64,000 bases of DNA from Microbacterium radiodurans (GCF_008710705.1 NZ_VYRZ01000003.1:248001-312000); one strand, 5' to 3'; positions 55,874 to 64,000 are shown, counted from the stretch's first letter. Made by a program: numbers and translations. The notes: generated by a model from the sequence alone, not told the origin.

Positions 55874-56751
55874 GCGACCACCCCCGGGGTGTGGGTACGC
55901 GCCGCCGAGCGCCGGCGCGACAGCGTCGGGTCGGTCGCCTCGCGCAGCCCGTCGCCGAGCAGGTTGAGGCCGAGCACGGTCGCCGTGATCGCGAGTCCCG
56001 GCCACACGACGCTCAGCGGGTGCGCCGTGAGGTACGTCTGGAGCTCGCTGAGCAGCAGGCCCCACGACGGCTGCGTCGGCGGAGCACCGAAGCCGAGATA
56101 GCTGAGACCCGCTTCCGCGAGGACCGCGACCGCCATGCCCCACGACAGCTGCACGATGAACACCGGGGCGACGTTCGGGAGCAGGTGCCGCGCGGCGGTC
56201 TGGCCCGGCGTGAGCCCGCTCGCCCGGGCGGCGAGGACGAAGTCGCTGTGAAGCGTCCGCCGGAGCTCGGGGCGGGTCACACGGGCGATGTTGACGCCGA
56301 AGCCGATTCCGACGGCGATGATCACCACCCAGAGCGAGCCGCCCCACACGGCGGAGATCATCATGGCGATCAGGAGCACGGGGAAGGCGACGAGGATGTC
56401 GACGAGCACGGCGACGATCTCGCGCGTCCAGCGGGCGGTCAGCGCGCCCAGGCACGCCAGCGCGACGCCGACGGCGCTGGCGACGAGGCCCGCGCCGACC
56501 GCGACGACGATCGTCGTCTGCGCCCCGGTCATCAGCAGCGACAGGATGTCGCGCCCCGACGCGTCGGTGCCGAGGACGTTCGGCCAGCCCGGAGGGGCCC
56601 AGCGATTCGGCACGTCGACGCGCTGCGGCTCGAACGGGGTCCACACGAGCGACACGAGCGCGATGACGGCGATCGCGACGACGACGATCGATCCGAAACG
56701 GCCGGCGGGAAGCGCCCACAGCCGCCCGAGCCACGATGCGCGACGGGTCAC
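55870..56751 (-). CDS. Oligopeptide-type ABC importer, permease DppC-like
   Basis: A 293-residue inner permease with about six helices. The N-terminal helix SIVVVAIAVIALVSLVW is followed by a periplasmic part (PNVLGTDASGRDILSLL, the family landmark) and the EAA loop AARASGLTPGQTAARHLLPN near residue 180. GTG start overlaps the stop of the other permease gene (GTGA). The alternative name OppC fits equally. Confidence 0.93.
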   Translation of the reverse strand: MTRRASWLGRLWALPAGRFGSIVVVAIAVIALVSLVWTPFEPQRVDVPNRWAPPGWPNVLGTDASGRDILSLLMTGAQTTIVVAVGAGLVASAVGVALACLGALTARWTREIVAVLVDILVAFPVLLIAMMISAVWGGSLWVVIIAVGIGFGVNIARVTRPELRRTLHSDFVLAARASGLTPGQTAARHLLPNVAPVFIVQLSWGMAVAVLAEAGLSYLGFGAPPTQPSWGLLLSELQTYLTAHPLSVVWPGLAITATVLGLNLLGDGLREATDPTLSRRRSAARTHTPGVVA

Positions 56752-57698
56752 GATGCCTCCCGCTGGCGGGGGTCGAGGCTGCGGTGCAGCAGGTCGACGG
56801 CGAAGCCGATGAGGAGGACGAAGCCGGTGAGGGCGAGGAGTTCGCCCTGGACCTTCGGCAGGTCGCGCAGGCCGACATCGGCGACGAGCATGCGGCCGAT
56901 CCCGGGAAGCGTGAAGAGCTGTTCGATGACGACGGCGCCCACGACGATGCCCGCCACCTGGAGCCCGAGGACGCTGATGATGGAGAGGCCCACGACCGGC
57001 AGCCCGTGCCGGAGGAGCGCCGCACGCCGGGTGAGGCCCTTCGCGGCGGCCGTGCGGACGAAGTCCTGGCCCATGGCCGCGAGTGTCGCGCTGCGGACGA
57101 AGCGCATCAGCATCGCTCCCTCGACGACGCCGATGGTGACGGCGGGGAGCACGAGCGCCGCGAGGGCACGGCCGGGGTCGCTCCAGCCCGCGCGCGGGAA
57201 TCCCTGCGCCGGCAGCCACCCGAGCCACACCGCGAACACGACGACCAGCATCATCCCCGCCCACACCACCGGCACCGCGGCGATCGCCTGCGCGCCGAAC
57301 GACAGCGCGGTGCCGCCGGGCCGTCCGCGACGCAGGGCTGCGACGATGCCGAACGGCAGGGCGATCAGGAGCGCGACGGCGAGCGACATGACACCCAGCG
57401 GGATCGTCACCTGTGCCTTCGCCGCCAACTCCGAGGCGACGGGCGTCCCGGTCAGAAGAGAGGTACCGAGGTCGCCGCGCAACACACCGCCGATCCAGTC
57501 CAGGTATTGCGCGGGAAGGGGCACGTCGAGGCCCAGGTTCGCGCGGATCGCGGCAACCTGCTCGGGCGTCGAGTTGGTTCCGGCGATCTGCTGCGCGACG
57601 TCACCCGGGAGCACGCGCAGGGTCAGGAAGATCAGCACGCTGGCCACGACCAGGCCCAGCAGCAGCAGGCCCAGTCGCGTCAGCGCGTACCGGATCAC
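56748..57698 (-). CDS. Oligopeptide-type ABC importer, permease DppB-like
   Basis: A 316-residue permease with about six helices. It begins VIRYALTRLGLLLLGLVVA, has the family segment RANLGLDVPLPAQYLDWIGG near residue 50 and the EAA loop RTAAAKGLTRRAALLRHGLP near 215. The GTG at 57698 overlaps the stop of the binding-protein gene (GTGA), so the whole transporter is made from one message. Confidence 0.93.
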   Translation of the reverse strand: MIRYALTRLGLLLLGLVVASVLIFLTLRVLPGDVAQQIAGTNSTPEQVAAIRANLGLDVPLPAQYLDWIGGVLRGDLGTSLLTGTPVASELAAKAQVTIPLGVMSLAVALLIALPFGIVAALRRGRPGGTALSFGAQAIAAVPVVWAGMMLVVVFAVWLGWLPAQGFPRAGWSDPGRALAALVLPAVTIGVVEGAMLMRFVRSATLAAMGQDFVRTAAAKGLTRRAALLRHGLPVVGLSIISVLGLQVAGIVVGAVVIEQLFTLPGIGRMLVADVGLRDLPKVQGELLALTGFVLLIGFAVDLLHRSLDPRQREAS

Positions 57699-59206
57699 CC
57701 GTCGCTCTTGGCGATCTCGGCCAGGTTGATGCGGGCGTTGACGTTGTCCACCGGCATCCCGGTCACGTTCGTCGCGACGGCGACGACCGACGACCAGTTG
57801 TAGAGCCAGTCGGCGGCGTGGTCCTCGGAGACGATGCGCGCCGCCTGCTTCAGCAGGTCGTCGGCCTGCTGCGTGTCGGTCGCCAGGAGCGACTGCGCGT
57901 AAAGGTCTTGGACCTCGGCGTTGTCGTAGGTGAAGTAGTACTCGGGGTTCGCCCAGTTCTCGAAGTCGCGCGGCTCGGCGTGGTTGACGACGCTCAGCTC
58001 GTAATCCTTGTTCGTGTAGACGTCGCTCAGCCACGTGCCGAAGTCGACGCGGTCGACGGCCAGGTCGATGCCGACGTCGCCGAGGTTCGACACGAGGATC
58101 TGGGTCAGGGTCGTGCCGTAGGCGCTCGGGATCGTGAGGGTGAGGGAGAGGTCCTCGGCGCCCGCCTCGGCGAGCAGCTCGCGAGCGGCATCCGGGTCGT
58201 AGGAGACGACGTCGGAGAGGTCCTCGTAGCCCGGGTCGGGCTCGGGGATCGGACCGAAGAGGGTGCGTCCGCTGCCGATGGCGTCGACGATCGCATCGTG
58301 GTCGATCGCGGTGCGGATCGCCTCGCGCACACGCACGTCGGCGAGCGGACCGGAGGTCGAATTCATCGCGAGGACGCTCTTGTCGGTGGCGCTGCCGGTC
58401 TCGACGGTGAAGTCGCCGCCGCCCTCGACCTGGTCGGTCAGGTTGGCGTCGAAGCCGACGAGGACGTCGACCTCGCCGGCGAGGGCGGCGTTGATCGCCG
58501 CCTGGTTGTCGGGGATGAAGTCGAAGCTCACCTCCGCGACGCCCGCGGCGTCACCCCAGTAATCGTCGTTGCGGTCGAGCACGAGGCTCGCGCCCTGGCG
58601 CCAGTCGGCGAGGCGGAAGGGCCCCGTGCCGTTCGCCGCCGAGTTGTAGTCGACGGTGTCGCCCTCCTTGAGGATGATGCCGGCGCGCCCGGTGAGGTTC
58701 CACAGCAGCGACGAGTCCGGCTGCGCCAGCGTCAGCGTGATGGTCTGTCCGTCGGCGACGATCGAGGTGATGCCGGCGAGGCGCTGGGCGTCGGCCCATT
58801 CGGGGGAGGCCTGCCGGGTCGTCAGCGACCAGGCCACGTCCTGCGCGGTGAGCGGCTGACCGTCGTGGAAGACGACGCCGTTGCGGAGCGTGAAGGTGTA
58901 GGTGAGGCCGTCGGCCGACACCTCGTGCGAGCTCGCGAGCGCGTCGACGATCTCACCCTCGGGGGTGCGCGCGACCAGACCCTGGTAGACGTTGTCGATC
59001 AGCGTCTGATCGAGCGAGATGCCGGCGGTCTGCCGGATGTCGAGGTTCGACGGCTCGAGGACCAGGCGGATGCTGACGCTGGCGTCCGGGTCGGGATCGC
59101 CCGGAGCGGCGGTCGGGGCGGCGTCGCCGTCGGCGCTGCAGCCGGCGAGGACCAGGGCGCCCGCGACCAGGACGGCGGCGGCGGACAGAGCGGTGCGGCG
59201 GAGCAT
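57695..59206 (-). CDS. Oligopeptide-type ABC importer, solute-binding lipoprotein (SBP family 5)
   Basis: A 503-residue extracytoplasmic binding protein. A lipoprotein signal (AAVLVAGALVLAGC, Cys near residue 22) is followed by the SBP_bac_5 domain with DQTLIDNVYQGLVARTPEGE near 60, TFTLRNGVVFHDGQPLTAQD near 100, and NGTGPFRLADW near 190. It captures the peptide or another ligand for the permease; the ligand cannot be told. The ATG at 59206 gives a classical signal; GTG 59227 is an alternative. TAGGCT further upstream (near 59283) may be its -10. Confidence 0.92.
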   Translation of the reverse strand: MLRRTALSAAAVLVAGALVLAGCSADGDAAPTAAPGDPDPDASVSIRLVLEPSNLDIRQTAGISLDQTLIDNVYQGLVARTPEGEIVDALASSHEVSADGLTYTFTLRNGVVFHDGQPLTAQDVAWSLTTRQASPEWADAQRLAGITSIVADGQTITLTLAQPDSSLLWNLTGRAGIILKEGDTVDYNSAANGTGPFRLADWRQGASLVLDRNDDYWGDAAGVAEVSFDFIPDNQAAINAALAGEVDVLVGFDANLTDQVEGGGDFTVETGSATDKSVLAMNSTSGPLADVRVREAIRTAIDHDAIVDAIGSGRTLFGPIPEPDPGYEDLSDVVSYDPDAARELLAEAGAEDLSLTLTIPSAYGTTLTQILVSNLGDVGIDLAVDRVDFGTWLSDVYTNKDYELSVVNHAEPRDFENWANPEYYFTYDNAEVQDLYAQSLLATDTQQADDLLKQAARIVSEDHAADWLYNWSSVVAVATNVTGMPVDNVNARINLAEIAKSDG

Positions 59207-59337
59207 GTGGGAGAGGGTTCCTTTCACAAGGCGATCGCCCGATGGTGTCGAGGCGTTCCCGCGGACTGGTGCGGCATACAGCCTAGGCTCCGCGGCGAGC
59301 CGCGGCTGCATCCGGGGTCACGCGACGTCGCGGATCG

Positions 59338-60264
59338 TCAATCGGCGTCGCGGATGATGCGGGCGAGCTCGGCGGGCTGCTCCTCCTGCACGTTGTGGCC
59401 GGAGTCGACGGTGACGATCCCGGCCGTGGGCAGCCGTGCCGAGAACGCCGCGACGTCGGCGTCGCTGAGGAAGCCGCGCTCGCCGCGCACGAGGGTCAGC
59501 GGCGCATCGACCGCCCTCAGATCGTCCCATCCCGATTCCGCGAGCACGGCGGCGATCGCGTCCTGGTGGGCATCCGCGGCCGCGGCGGCGTCGGAGTCGG
59601 CCGCGAGCCGGTTGGCGATGCGGGCGAAGTGGTGCTTCCATTCGACGCGCCCGTCGGCGCGCACGCGCGAGTTGAGCAGCACGCCGCGTTCGGCGGCGGT
59701 GCGGTCGCCGCCGAGACCGAAAGCGAGCGCGCGGTCGACGAGCTCGGCACGGCTCGCCCAATCGGTCGGCCCGGCGAAGAACGCGCGGATCGAGGCGGCG
59801 CCCCCGGCGGGATCGAGACCCGGCGCGATATCGACGACGATGAGAGCGCGCACGAGCTCGGGAGCGAGCCGGGCGATCGCGGCGGCGGTGAGGCCGCCGA
59901 GCGATTGCCCGACGAGGACGACCGGGCGCGTCACCCAGCCGCGAAGCGCCGGCAGCAGGTCGGTCGCGATGGCGCGCGGGGAGTAGTCGGCGTCGTCGCG
60001 CCACTCCGAGTCGCCGTGGCCGGGCAGATCGACGGCGAGAGCGGGGCGGCCCACGGCGAGGGCGGTGCGGTCCCACGTGTGCGCGTTCAGGCCCGCGCCG
60101 TGCAGCAGGACGACCTCGACGTCGGCATCGCCGAACCGCAGGGCGCTGATCGCGCGGCCGTCGGGACTCGCGCCGTTCACCCTTCGGACGCCGGGAACCG
60201 GAACCCCGGCTTCGGCTGCCTGCACGGGCAGGAACGAGAACTCGTCGAACGCGGCGTCGGACAC
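59338..60264 (-). CDS. Alpha/beta hydrolase
   Basis: A 308-residue alpha/beta-hydrolase-fold enzyme. The oxyanion region is VVLLHGAGLNAHTWDR near residue 50, the nucleophile elbow is VLVGQSLGGLTAAAIA with Ser near residue 117, and the late His lies in TVDSGHNVQEEQPAEL near 292. An Asp in GFLSDADV near 272 or earlier may complete the triad. The substrate is unknown. The GTG at 60264 follows GAGGGAG. It is divergent from the AhpD-like gene. Confidence 0.88.
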   Translation of the reverse strand: MSDAAFDEFSFLPVQAAEAGVPVPGVRRVNGASPDGRAISALRFGDADVEVVLLHGAGLNAHTWDRTALAVGRPALAVDLPGHGDSEWRDDADYSPRAIATDLLPALRGWVTRPVVLVGQSLGGLTAAAIARLAPELVRALIVVDIAPGLDPAGGAASIRAFFAGPTDWASRAELVDRALAFGLGGDRTAAERGVLLNSRVRADGRVEWKHHFARIANRLAADSDAAAAADAHQDAIAAVLAESGWDDLRAVDAPLTLVRGERGFLSDADVAAFSARLPTAGIVTVDSGHNVQEEQPAELARIIRDAD

Positions 60265-60321
60265 GGTGCTCCCTCGGATCGGCTGAGTTCCGATTCTGCC
60301 TCGGCCGCCGAAGCCGATGGG

Positions 60322-60327
60322 TAATGT
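60322..60327 (+). promoter_or_regulatory. Leaderless -10 (TAATGT) of the AhpD-like gene
   Basis: TAATGT is followed by exactly 6 nt and the ATG at 60334. Confidence 0.55.
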
Positions 60328-60333
60328 GAACGC

Positions 60334-60816
60334 ATGAGTTCGGAGCGCCGCATCCATCTGTCCAAAGCGGCGCGACCGGCGTACGACGCCCTCGACCAGT
60401 TCGCGCGGACGGTCGGTCGCATCGCGGCCGACGCGGGCATCGACGACCGGCTCATGGAGCTCGCGCTCATCCACACGTCCCAGCTGAACGGATGCGCCTA
60501 CTGCATCCGGGTCCACGTCACCCGCGCGACGGCGGCGGGCGTGACGGCCGACGAGATCGCCCAGCTGCCGGCCTGGCGGGAATCGGGCGTCTTCTCGGAG
60601 CGGGAGCGGGCGGCGCTGGAGCTCGCCGAGGCGTACGTGTACATCCACGAAGACGGCGTGTCGGACGAGCTGTACGACCACGTCGGGAGCGTGTTCTCGG
60701 AGGCCGAGTACGTCGCCGTCAGCTGGCTGCTGGTGTCGATCAACGCGTTCAACCGCATCACGATCGCCGGCCGGTACCCGGTTCCGCCGCGCGCCGCCCC
60801 GGCGGACGCCGGATGA
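60334..60816 (+). CDS. Carboxymuconolactone decarboxylase-family (AhpD-like) protein
   Basis: A 160-residue all-helical protein. The redox CxxC is C54-A-Y-C57 in LNGCAYCIRVHVTRA, with the following His 61 of the ExxxCxxCxxxH pattern (preceded by LIHTSQ). Proteins with this motif are alkylhydroperoxidase-like disulphide reductases. The stop overlaps the phosphatase gene (ATGA), so the two are a unit. Confidence 0.9.
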   Translation: MSSERRIHLSKAARPAYDALDQFARTVGRIAADAGIDDRLMELALIHTSQLNGCAYCIRVHVTRATAAGVTADEIAQLPAWRESGVFSERERAALELAEAYVYIHEDGVSDELYDHVGSVFSEAEYVAVSWLLVSINAFNRITIAGRYPVPPRAAPADAG

Positions 60817-61538
60817 GCGGCACCCCGGCGATGCCATCGGTCTCGGGGGCGATCAACTTCCGCGACACCGGGGGACTGCCCGCCGGTGCGTCGCACAGCC
60901 GCCCGGGCGTGCTCTTCCGATCCGGCAACCTCTTCGGCCTCGACGGGGACGGTCGCTCGACCCTGCGCGAACTGGGGCTCCGCCGCGTCATCGACCTGCG
61001 CGACGATGCCGAGGTCGCTCTCGAGCCCTCGCGTCTGGACGACGTTCCGGTCGCGACGCAGCGCGTGCCGCTGTTCGCCGGGTCGGTCGCGTCGTTCCTG
61101 CGCGACGGGATGTCGCTGCCGGCCATGTACCGCTCGATCGCCGAGGAGTCGGCCCCGCGCGTCGTCGAGGTCGTCCGCGGCGTCCTCGCCGATCAGCCGG
61201 TGCTCGTGCACTGCACGATCGGCAAGGATCGGACCGGCGTGACCATCGCGCTGCTCCTCGCCGCGGCGGGCGTCGACGAGGACGCGGTGGTCGCCGATTA
61301 CGCCGTGACCGAGACGCTGCTTCCCGCCGAGCGCAACGCTCGCGTGGTCGCCTGGCTGAGATCGCAGCATCCCGACTCCCGTGACCTCGAGATCCTCGCG
61401 ACGAGATCGCCGGCTCCGGTGATGCGCGGTTTCCTCGACGACCTGCGGGAACGGTACGGCGCACCGGGGGACTACCTCCGCGCCCACGGACTCGCTGACG
61501 ACGAGATCGCAGAGCTCCGTCGCATCCTCGTCGTGTGA
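60813..61538 (+). CDS. Tyrosine-protein phosphatase (PtpB/SiwA-like, DSP fold)
   Basis: A 241-residue phosphatase. The P-loop is HCTIGKDRTG, with Cys 134 and Arg 140 of the CX5R motif. NFRDTGGL near the start and LFRSGNLFGL, then RRVIDLRDDAEV, mark the Y_phosphatase3 family (MptpB-like). The general-acid Asp cannot be named with confidence. The substrate may be a phosphotyrosine protein or a phosphoinositide-type lipid. Coupled to the AhpD-like gene. Confidence 0.9.
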   Translation: MSGTPAMPSVSGAINFRDTGGLPAGASHSRPGVLFRSGNLFGLDGDGRSTLRELGLRRVIDLRDDAEVALEPSRLDDVPVATQRVPLFAGSVASFLRDGMSLPAMYRSIAEESAPRVVEVVRGVLADQPVLVHCTIGKDRTGVTIALLLAAAGVDEDAVVADYAVTETLLPAERNARVVAWLRSQHPDSRDLEILATRSPAPVMRGFLDDLRERYGAPGDYLRAHGLADDEIAELRRILVV

Positions 61539-61556
61539 GCCTCGAGGGACGACTAC

Positions 61557-61575
61557 TCAGGTAAGGCATGCCTTC
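61557..61575 (+). promoter_or_regulatory. DtxR/IdeR-like iron box upstream of the SIP gene
   Basis: AGGTAAGGCATGCCT (61559-61573) matches 11 of 15 core positions of the DtxR/IdeR box (AGGTTAGGCTAACCT) and is a near palindrome centred on AAGGCATGCCTT. It sits just upstream of TATGAT (61584-61589), placed for repression by an iron-loaded DtxR-family protein. Confidence 0.78.
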
Positions 61576-61583
61576 ATCGGGGG

Positions 61584-61589
61584 TATGAT
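61584..61589 (+). promoter_or_regulatory. -10 (TATGAT) of the SIP gene
   Basis: TATGAT is followed by 9 nt and the ATG at 61599; the transcript would have almost no leader. Confidence 0.55.
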
Positions 61590-61598
61590 GGGGTCATC

Positions 61599-62084
61599 AT
61601 GACCGCCGCAGCCCGAGTCGACGCGACGAGCGCGCACGGCGCCGCCGCATGCCGTGGCGCGAAGCACGCGCGCGTGCAGCACCTCATCACGGCCGACGAG
61701 CACACGCTGGCCGATCTGCAGGCTCTGCTGGTCACGCTGCCGCTCTGCTCGACGGGGCGGGTGTTCATCGAGGTGCCCGACGCGTCGTGGATCGGCGCGG
61801 TCACCGTCCCCGGGCGCATGATCGTCACCTGGCTCGATCGTTCGGTGCGCTCCGGCGCCCCGGGGTCGGGTCGCTCCTGTGCCCCCGGCGCCGCCCTGAC
61901 CCGGGCTGTCACGGCCTGGGCCGACGAGATGCTCTGCATCGAGGCCGCCGCCGGCACCCGCGTGCACCTGCTCGGGGGCTACCTGGGCACCGCCGACATC
62001 GTCGACCACCTCACCGGCCGCCTGGGGTTCGCGGCGACGGCCATCCGCACGCCCGAGCGCTTCGGACTCGCGACCGCGCGCTGA
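61599..62084 (+). CDS. SIP-domain protein (siderophore-interacting, C-terminal domain only)
   Basis: A 161-residue protein that resembles the C-terminal SIP (NAD(P)-binding) domain of siderophore-interacting proteins: LLVTLPLCSTGRVFIEVPDA near residue 43, VTWLDRS near 70, TRAVTAWADEMLCIEAAAG near 103 and HLLGGYLGTADIVDHLTGRLGF near the end. The FAD-binding N-terminal domain is absent, so it cannot act as a stand-alone ferric reductase. The iron box upstream supports a role in iron scarcity. Its stop lies 4 nt from the stop of the convergent gene. Confidence 0.82.
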   Translation: MTAAARVDATSAHGAAACRGAKHARVQHLITADEHTLADLQALLVTLPLCSTGRVFIEVPDASWIGAVTVPGRMIVTWLDRSVRSGAPGSGRSCAPGAALTRAVTAWADEMLCIEAAAGTRVHLLGGYLGTADIVDHLTGRLGFAATAIRTPERFGLATAR

Positions 62085-62088
62085 CGCG

Positions 62089-62544
62089 TCAGCGCGACGA
62101 CCGTCGCACGTACCCGCCGTCCTCGAGTCCGGCGAGGATCTCGAAGCGGTTGCGGAGCGGGTCGCGGCCCGCGAACAGGTACAGCAGCGGCATCAGCAGG
62201 CCGTAGCGCTGCCACTGGCGGGCGTGGGTCTCCTCGTGCGCGAGAAGCCGCGGGCCCGGATCGCGATCGCCCGTCAGGAAGCACGATCCGACGCACACGC
62301 CGCCGCGCCCGTACGTCCAGCCCGGCATGCCGGTGAACACCCACAGCCGGCCGCGGCGCGTCACCCGGCCGGTGGACCACAGGCCGCCCCAGACGAAGCC
62401 GAACGCCGTGGCCGCGGCCGCGCCGATGCGGCTGACCGCGGAGTCGAGCAGGACGGCCGGGATCAGCCGGTCGAAGCTCTCGCCGCGGCGAACGGCGCGA
62501 TCAGCGCGCGCCCGCCAGTTCGCCGGAGGCGTCGCCCGGGTCAT
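62089..62544 (-). CDS. Small HExxH-motif protein of unknown function
   Basis: A 151-residue protein with HEETH (in RLLAHEETHARQWQRYG, near residue 102), the HExxH of zinc peptidases, then a Tyr/Leu-rich segment LLMPLLYLFAG and a final RNRFEILAGLEDGG with a candidate third ligand Glu. A membrane-like segment (AAAATAFGFVWGGLW) lies near 42-56. It may be a small metallopeptidase or a scaffold with a dead site; no partner is visible. The ATG at 62544 overlaps the stop of the arginase-family gene (ATGA). Confidence 0.65.
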   Translation of the reverse strand: MTRATPPANWRARADRAVRRGESFDRLIPAVLLDSAVSRIGAAAATAFGFVWGGLWSTGRVTRRGRLWVFTGMPGWTYGRGGVCVGSCFLTGDRDPGPRLLAHEETHARQWQRYGLLMPLLYLFAGRDPLRNRFEILAGLEDGGYVRRSSR

Positions 62545-63368
62545 GCGAGCGACCCGACGATGCGCAGGATCGTCCCCATGTCGTCGACGGCCGCGTCGGG
62601 AACCGCGGGCGCGAAGCCCGAGATCGACGCGCCGGCGAGCGGCAGGCGTTCGCGAAGGACGCCCACGGCCCGGGTGAGGGCCCCGGCATCCACCCCGAAG
62701 GGGACCGAGAAGCCGACCCCGGTCACGGCGGCCGGATCGAGCACGTCGAGATCGACGTGGATGTAGACGGCGTCGGCGCCGGTGGTCGAGACGGCATCGG
62801 CGAGGGACGCCGGGTCGTCGAGGTCGGACGTGCTGATGACGCGGATGCCCGAGCCGGCGACGAATTCGTCCTCGGCCGGATCGAGGTCGCGTGCGCCGAC
62901 GAGGACGGTGCGTTCCGGGGCCACGGGGTGGGTCGCGGCGAGGGGACCGTCGCCGAGCGCCGCCCGGAGCGCCATGCCGCCGAAGGCGCCGGACGGCGAG
63001 GTCTCGGCGGTGTGCAGATCGCCGTGGGCGTCGAACCAGACGAGGGCCAGACGCGGATGCCGCGCCGCGGCGGCCGCGATCGCCGGAACGGCGACGCCGC
63101 AATCGCCGCCGATCACGACACCGATTCCCTCGGAGCCGTCGGCGTCGGCCGACTCGAGGGCCGCGGCGAGGAGGTCGCGCGTGCGCGCGAGAGAGCTGTA
63201 CCGGCGCACGCCCGTGTCGAGCGCCTCGCCGGCTTCGACCGGCACGTCGATGCGCTGGGTCGCGCTCCGGGGCAGGTCGCCGGCGATCGCCTCCGCGCCG
63301 TCGATCAGCGTCATCGCGCGGGTGGAGGGTGAACCCTGCCACTGCGGTACGACCAGGAACCGTGTCAT
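62541..63368 (-). CDS. Arginase/agmatinase-family protein with GGDC in place of GGDH
   Basis: A 275-residue ureohydrolase-fold protein. The metal motifs DAHGDLH near residue 113 and HVDLDVLDP near 197 are intact. The first motif, GGDHS in arginases, reads GGDCG near residue 87, so one Mn ligand His is a Cys. This occurs in an actinobacterial subgroup whose reaction is not known. The ATG at 63368 follows GGAAGGA. The HExxH gene is coupled directly behind it. Confidence 0.85.
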   Translation of the reverse strand: MTRFLVVPQWQGSPSTRAMTLIDGAEAIAGDLPRSATQRIDVPVEAGEALDTGVRRYSSLARTRDLLAAALESADADGSEGIGVVIGGDCGVAVPAIAAAAARHPRLALVWFDAHGDLHTAETSPSGAFGGMALRAALGDGPLAATHPVAPERTVLVGARDLDPAEDEFVAGSGIRVISTSDLDDPASLADAVSTTGADAVYIHVDLDVLDPAAVTGVGFSVPFGVDAGALTRAVGVLRERLPLAGASISGFAPAVPDAAVDDMGTILRIVGSLA

Positions 63369-63424
63369 GGATGTCGTCCTTCCTCACGGCCTTCCCGACG
63401 GCAGTGCCGTCGGGGTCATGCCGA

Positions 63425-63457
63425 GCGTCCGGGGAGCCGCAGCGGATCCCCGGACGC
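63425..63457 (-). terminator. Hairpin after pspA
   Basis: A perfect 11-bp stem (63425-63435 with 63447-63457) has an 11-nt loop and lies 22 nt downstream of the pspA stop on the minus strand. Confidence 0.7.
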
Positions 63458-63478
63458 CCGATGTCGCGGATGCGGTGC

Positions 63479-64000
63479 TCAGCGCTCGATCGCGCCGGCC
63501 GGGCCGCCCGTCTTGAGCGCGGCCAGACGCGCCTCGACCTCGGTGAGCTGTCCGACGTCCTCGAGGCTCTCGAACTGAGCGTCGAGACTCGAGGCGGCCA
63601 GCTCCTGCTTGCCGGCGGCGAGGGCTTCCTGGCGGCGCACCTTGTCTTCGAAGCGGCCGAGCTCGCTGGTCGGGTCGAGCACGTCGATCGACTTGACGGC
63701 GTCGTGCACGCGGTTCTGCGCCTCGGCGGTCTTGGCGCGCGCGAGCAGCTCCGAGCGCTTGGCGCGCAGCTGGTCGAGCTTGACCTTCATGCCGTTCAGG
63801 CCGTCCTTGAGCTTCTCGACGACCTCGGTCTGCGTCGCGATCGTCGGAGCGATCGTGCGGGCCTCGTTCTCCTCGCTGATCTGACGCTGGAGGGCGACCT
63901 TCGCCAGGTTGTCGAACTTGTCGGCGTCGGCGGTGTTGCCGGTGCCGCGCAGCTCGTCGGCCTTGCGGCTGGCAGCCAGCGCCTTGTTGCCCCACTCGGC
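63479..64000 (-). CDS. pspA: PspA/IM30-family protein (5' end outside the window)
   Basis: The frame is open to the window edge; 173 residues of the C-terminal part are visible and the family is about 230-260 long. It is a charged coiled coil (LRAKRSELLARAKTAEAQ and GRFEDKVRRQEALAAGKQE) of the PspA/IM30 family, which coats and stabilises the inner membrane face under envelope stress. The end is short (GGPAGAIER). The start codon is not visible. It follows the arginase-family gene, in the same orientation. Confidence 0.9.
   Translation of the reverse strand, partial: AEWGNKALAASRKADELRGTGNTADADKFDNLAKVALQRQISEENEARTIAPTIATQTEVVEKLKDGLNGMKVKLDQLRAKRSELLARAKTAEAQNRVHDAVKSIDVLDPTSELGRFEDKVRRQEALAAGKQELAASSLDAQFESLEDVGQLTEVEARLAALKTGGPAGAIER

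Overview
The window is high-GC DNA with dense genes, GTG starts and many ATGA or GTGA stop/start overlaps. Its actinobacterial marker genes (mtrA-mtrB-lpqB, a WhiB1-like protein, sigR-rsrA, a fused Kgd, guaB1, a PdtaS-type kinase) and their order point to Microbacteriaceae, most likely Microbacterium. This is chromosomal core DNA. I see no rRNA, tRNA, CRISPR array, prophage or insertion sequence.

Layout. 1-2.5 kb: the 3' part of katG, a strong terminator, then a gene-free stretch holding three palindromic elements. 2.5-7.8 kb: a minus-strand operon (membrane protein, DUF4129, DUF4350, MoxR ATPase, DUF58) with almost every junction overlapping. 7.9-18 kb: mtrA-mtrB-lpqB, a ComF-type gene, hpf and secA, with one minus-strand gene for a TPM-tail-like protein in between. 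18-26 kb: an unknown two-part protein, an AlaA-type aminotransferase, an Rv3235-like protein, a small HTH protein, a SAF/CpaB-like and CpaE-like pair, a PdtaS-type kinase and whiB1. 26-36 kb: bcp, rsgA-aroA, divergent sigR-rsrA, kgd and guaB1. 35.3-36.6 kb: a putative PD-(D/E)XK nuclease gene with a related palindromic repeat on each side. 36.7-49.8 kb: two CorC/HlyC membrane proteins, an old yellow enzyme, nnrD, transporters, metX, a DUF2332 gene broken by an in-frame TAG, terC behind a yybP-ykoY (Mn2+) riboswitch, metY and an SDR. 49.9-64 kb: an efflux MFS, ung, an acetyltransferase, an M4 protease overlapping an emfourin-type inhibitor gene, a complete oligopeptide-type ABC importer, an alpha/beta hydrolase, an AhpD-like protein, a tyrosine phosphatase, an iron-box-controlled SIP-domain gene, an arginase-family/HExxH pair and a partial pspA.

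Regulation is unusually readable. At least fourteen genes have a TAnnnT -10 hexamer exactly 6 nt before the start codon, which fits leaderless transcripts, and a few more have it at 7-9 nt. sigR has an exact GGAAT-N18-GTT promoter that overlaps the start of divergent aroA. The SIP gene carries a DtxR/IdeR-like box. terC has the manganese aptamer. Several gene ends are closed by long perfect hairpins without a U-tract.

How the parts connect: redox and metal stress recur (katG, bcp, sigR-rsrA, the AhpD-like protein, the iron-controlled SIP gene, the Mn-controlled terC). Envelope and secretion form a second theme (MtrAB-LpqB, SecA, PspA, MoxR-DUF58). Methionine synthesis by O-acetylhomoserine (metX, metY) is split across about 3 kb.
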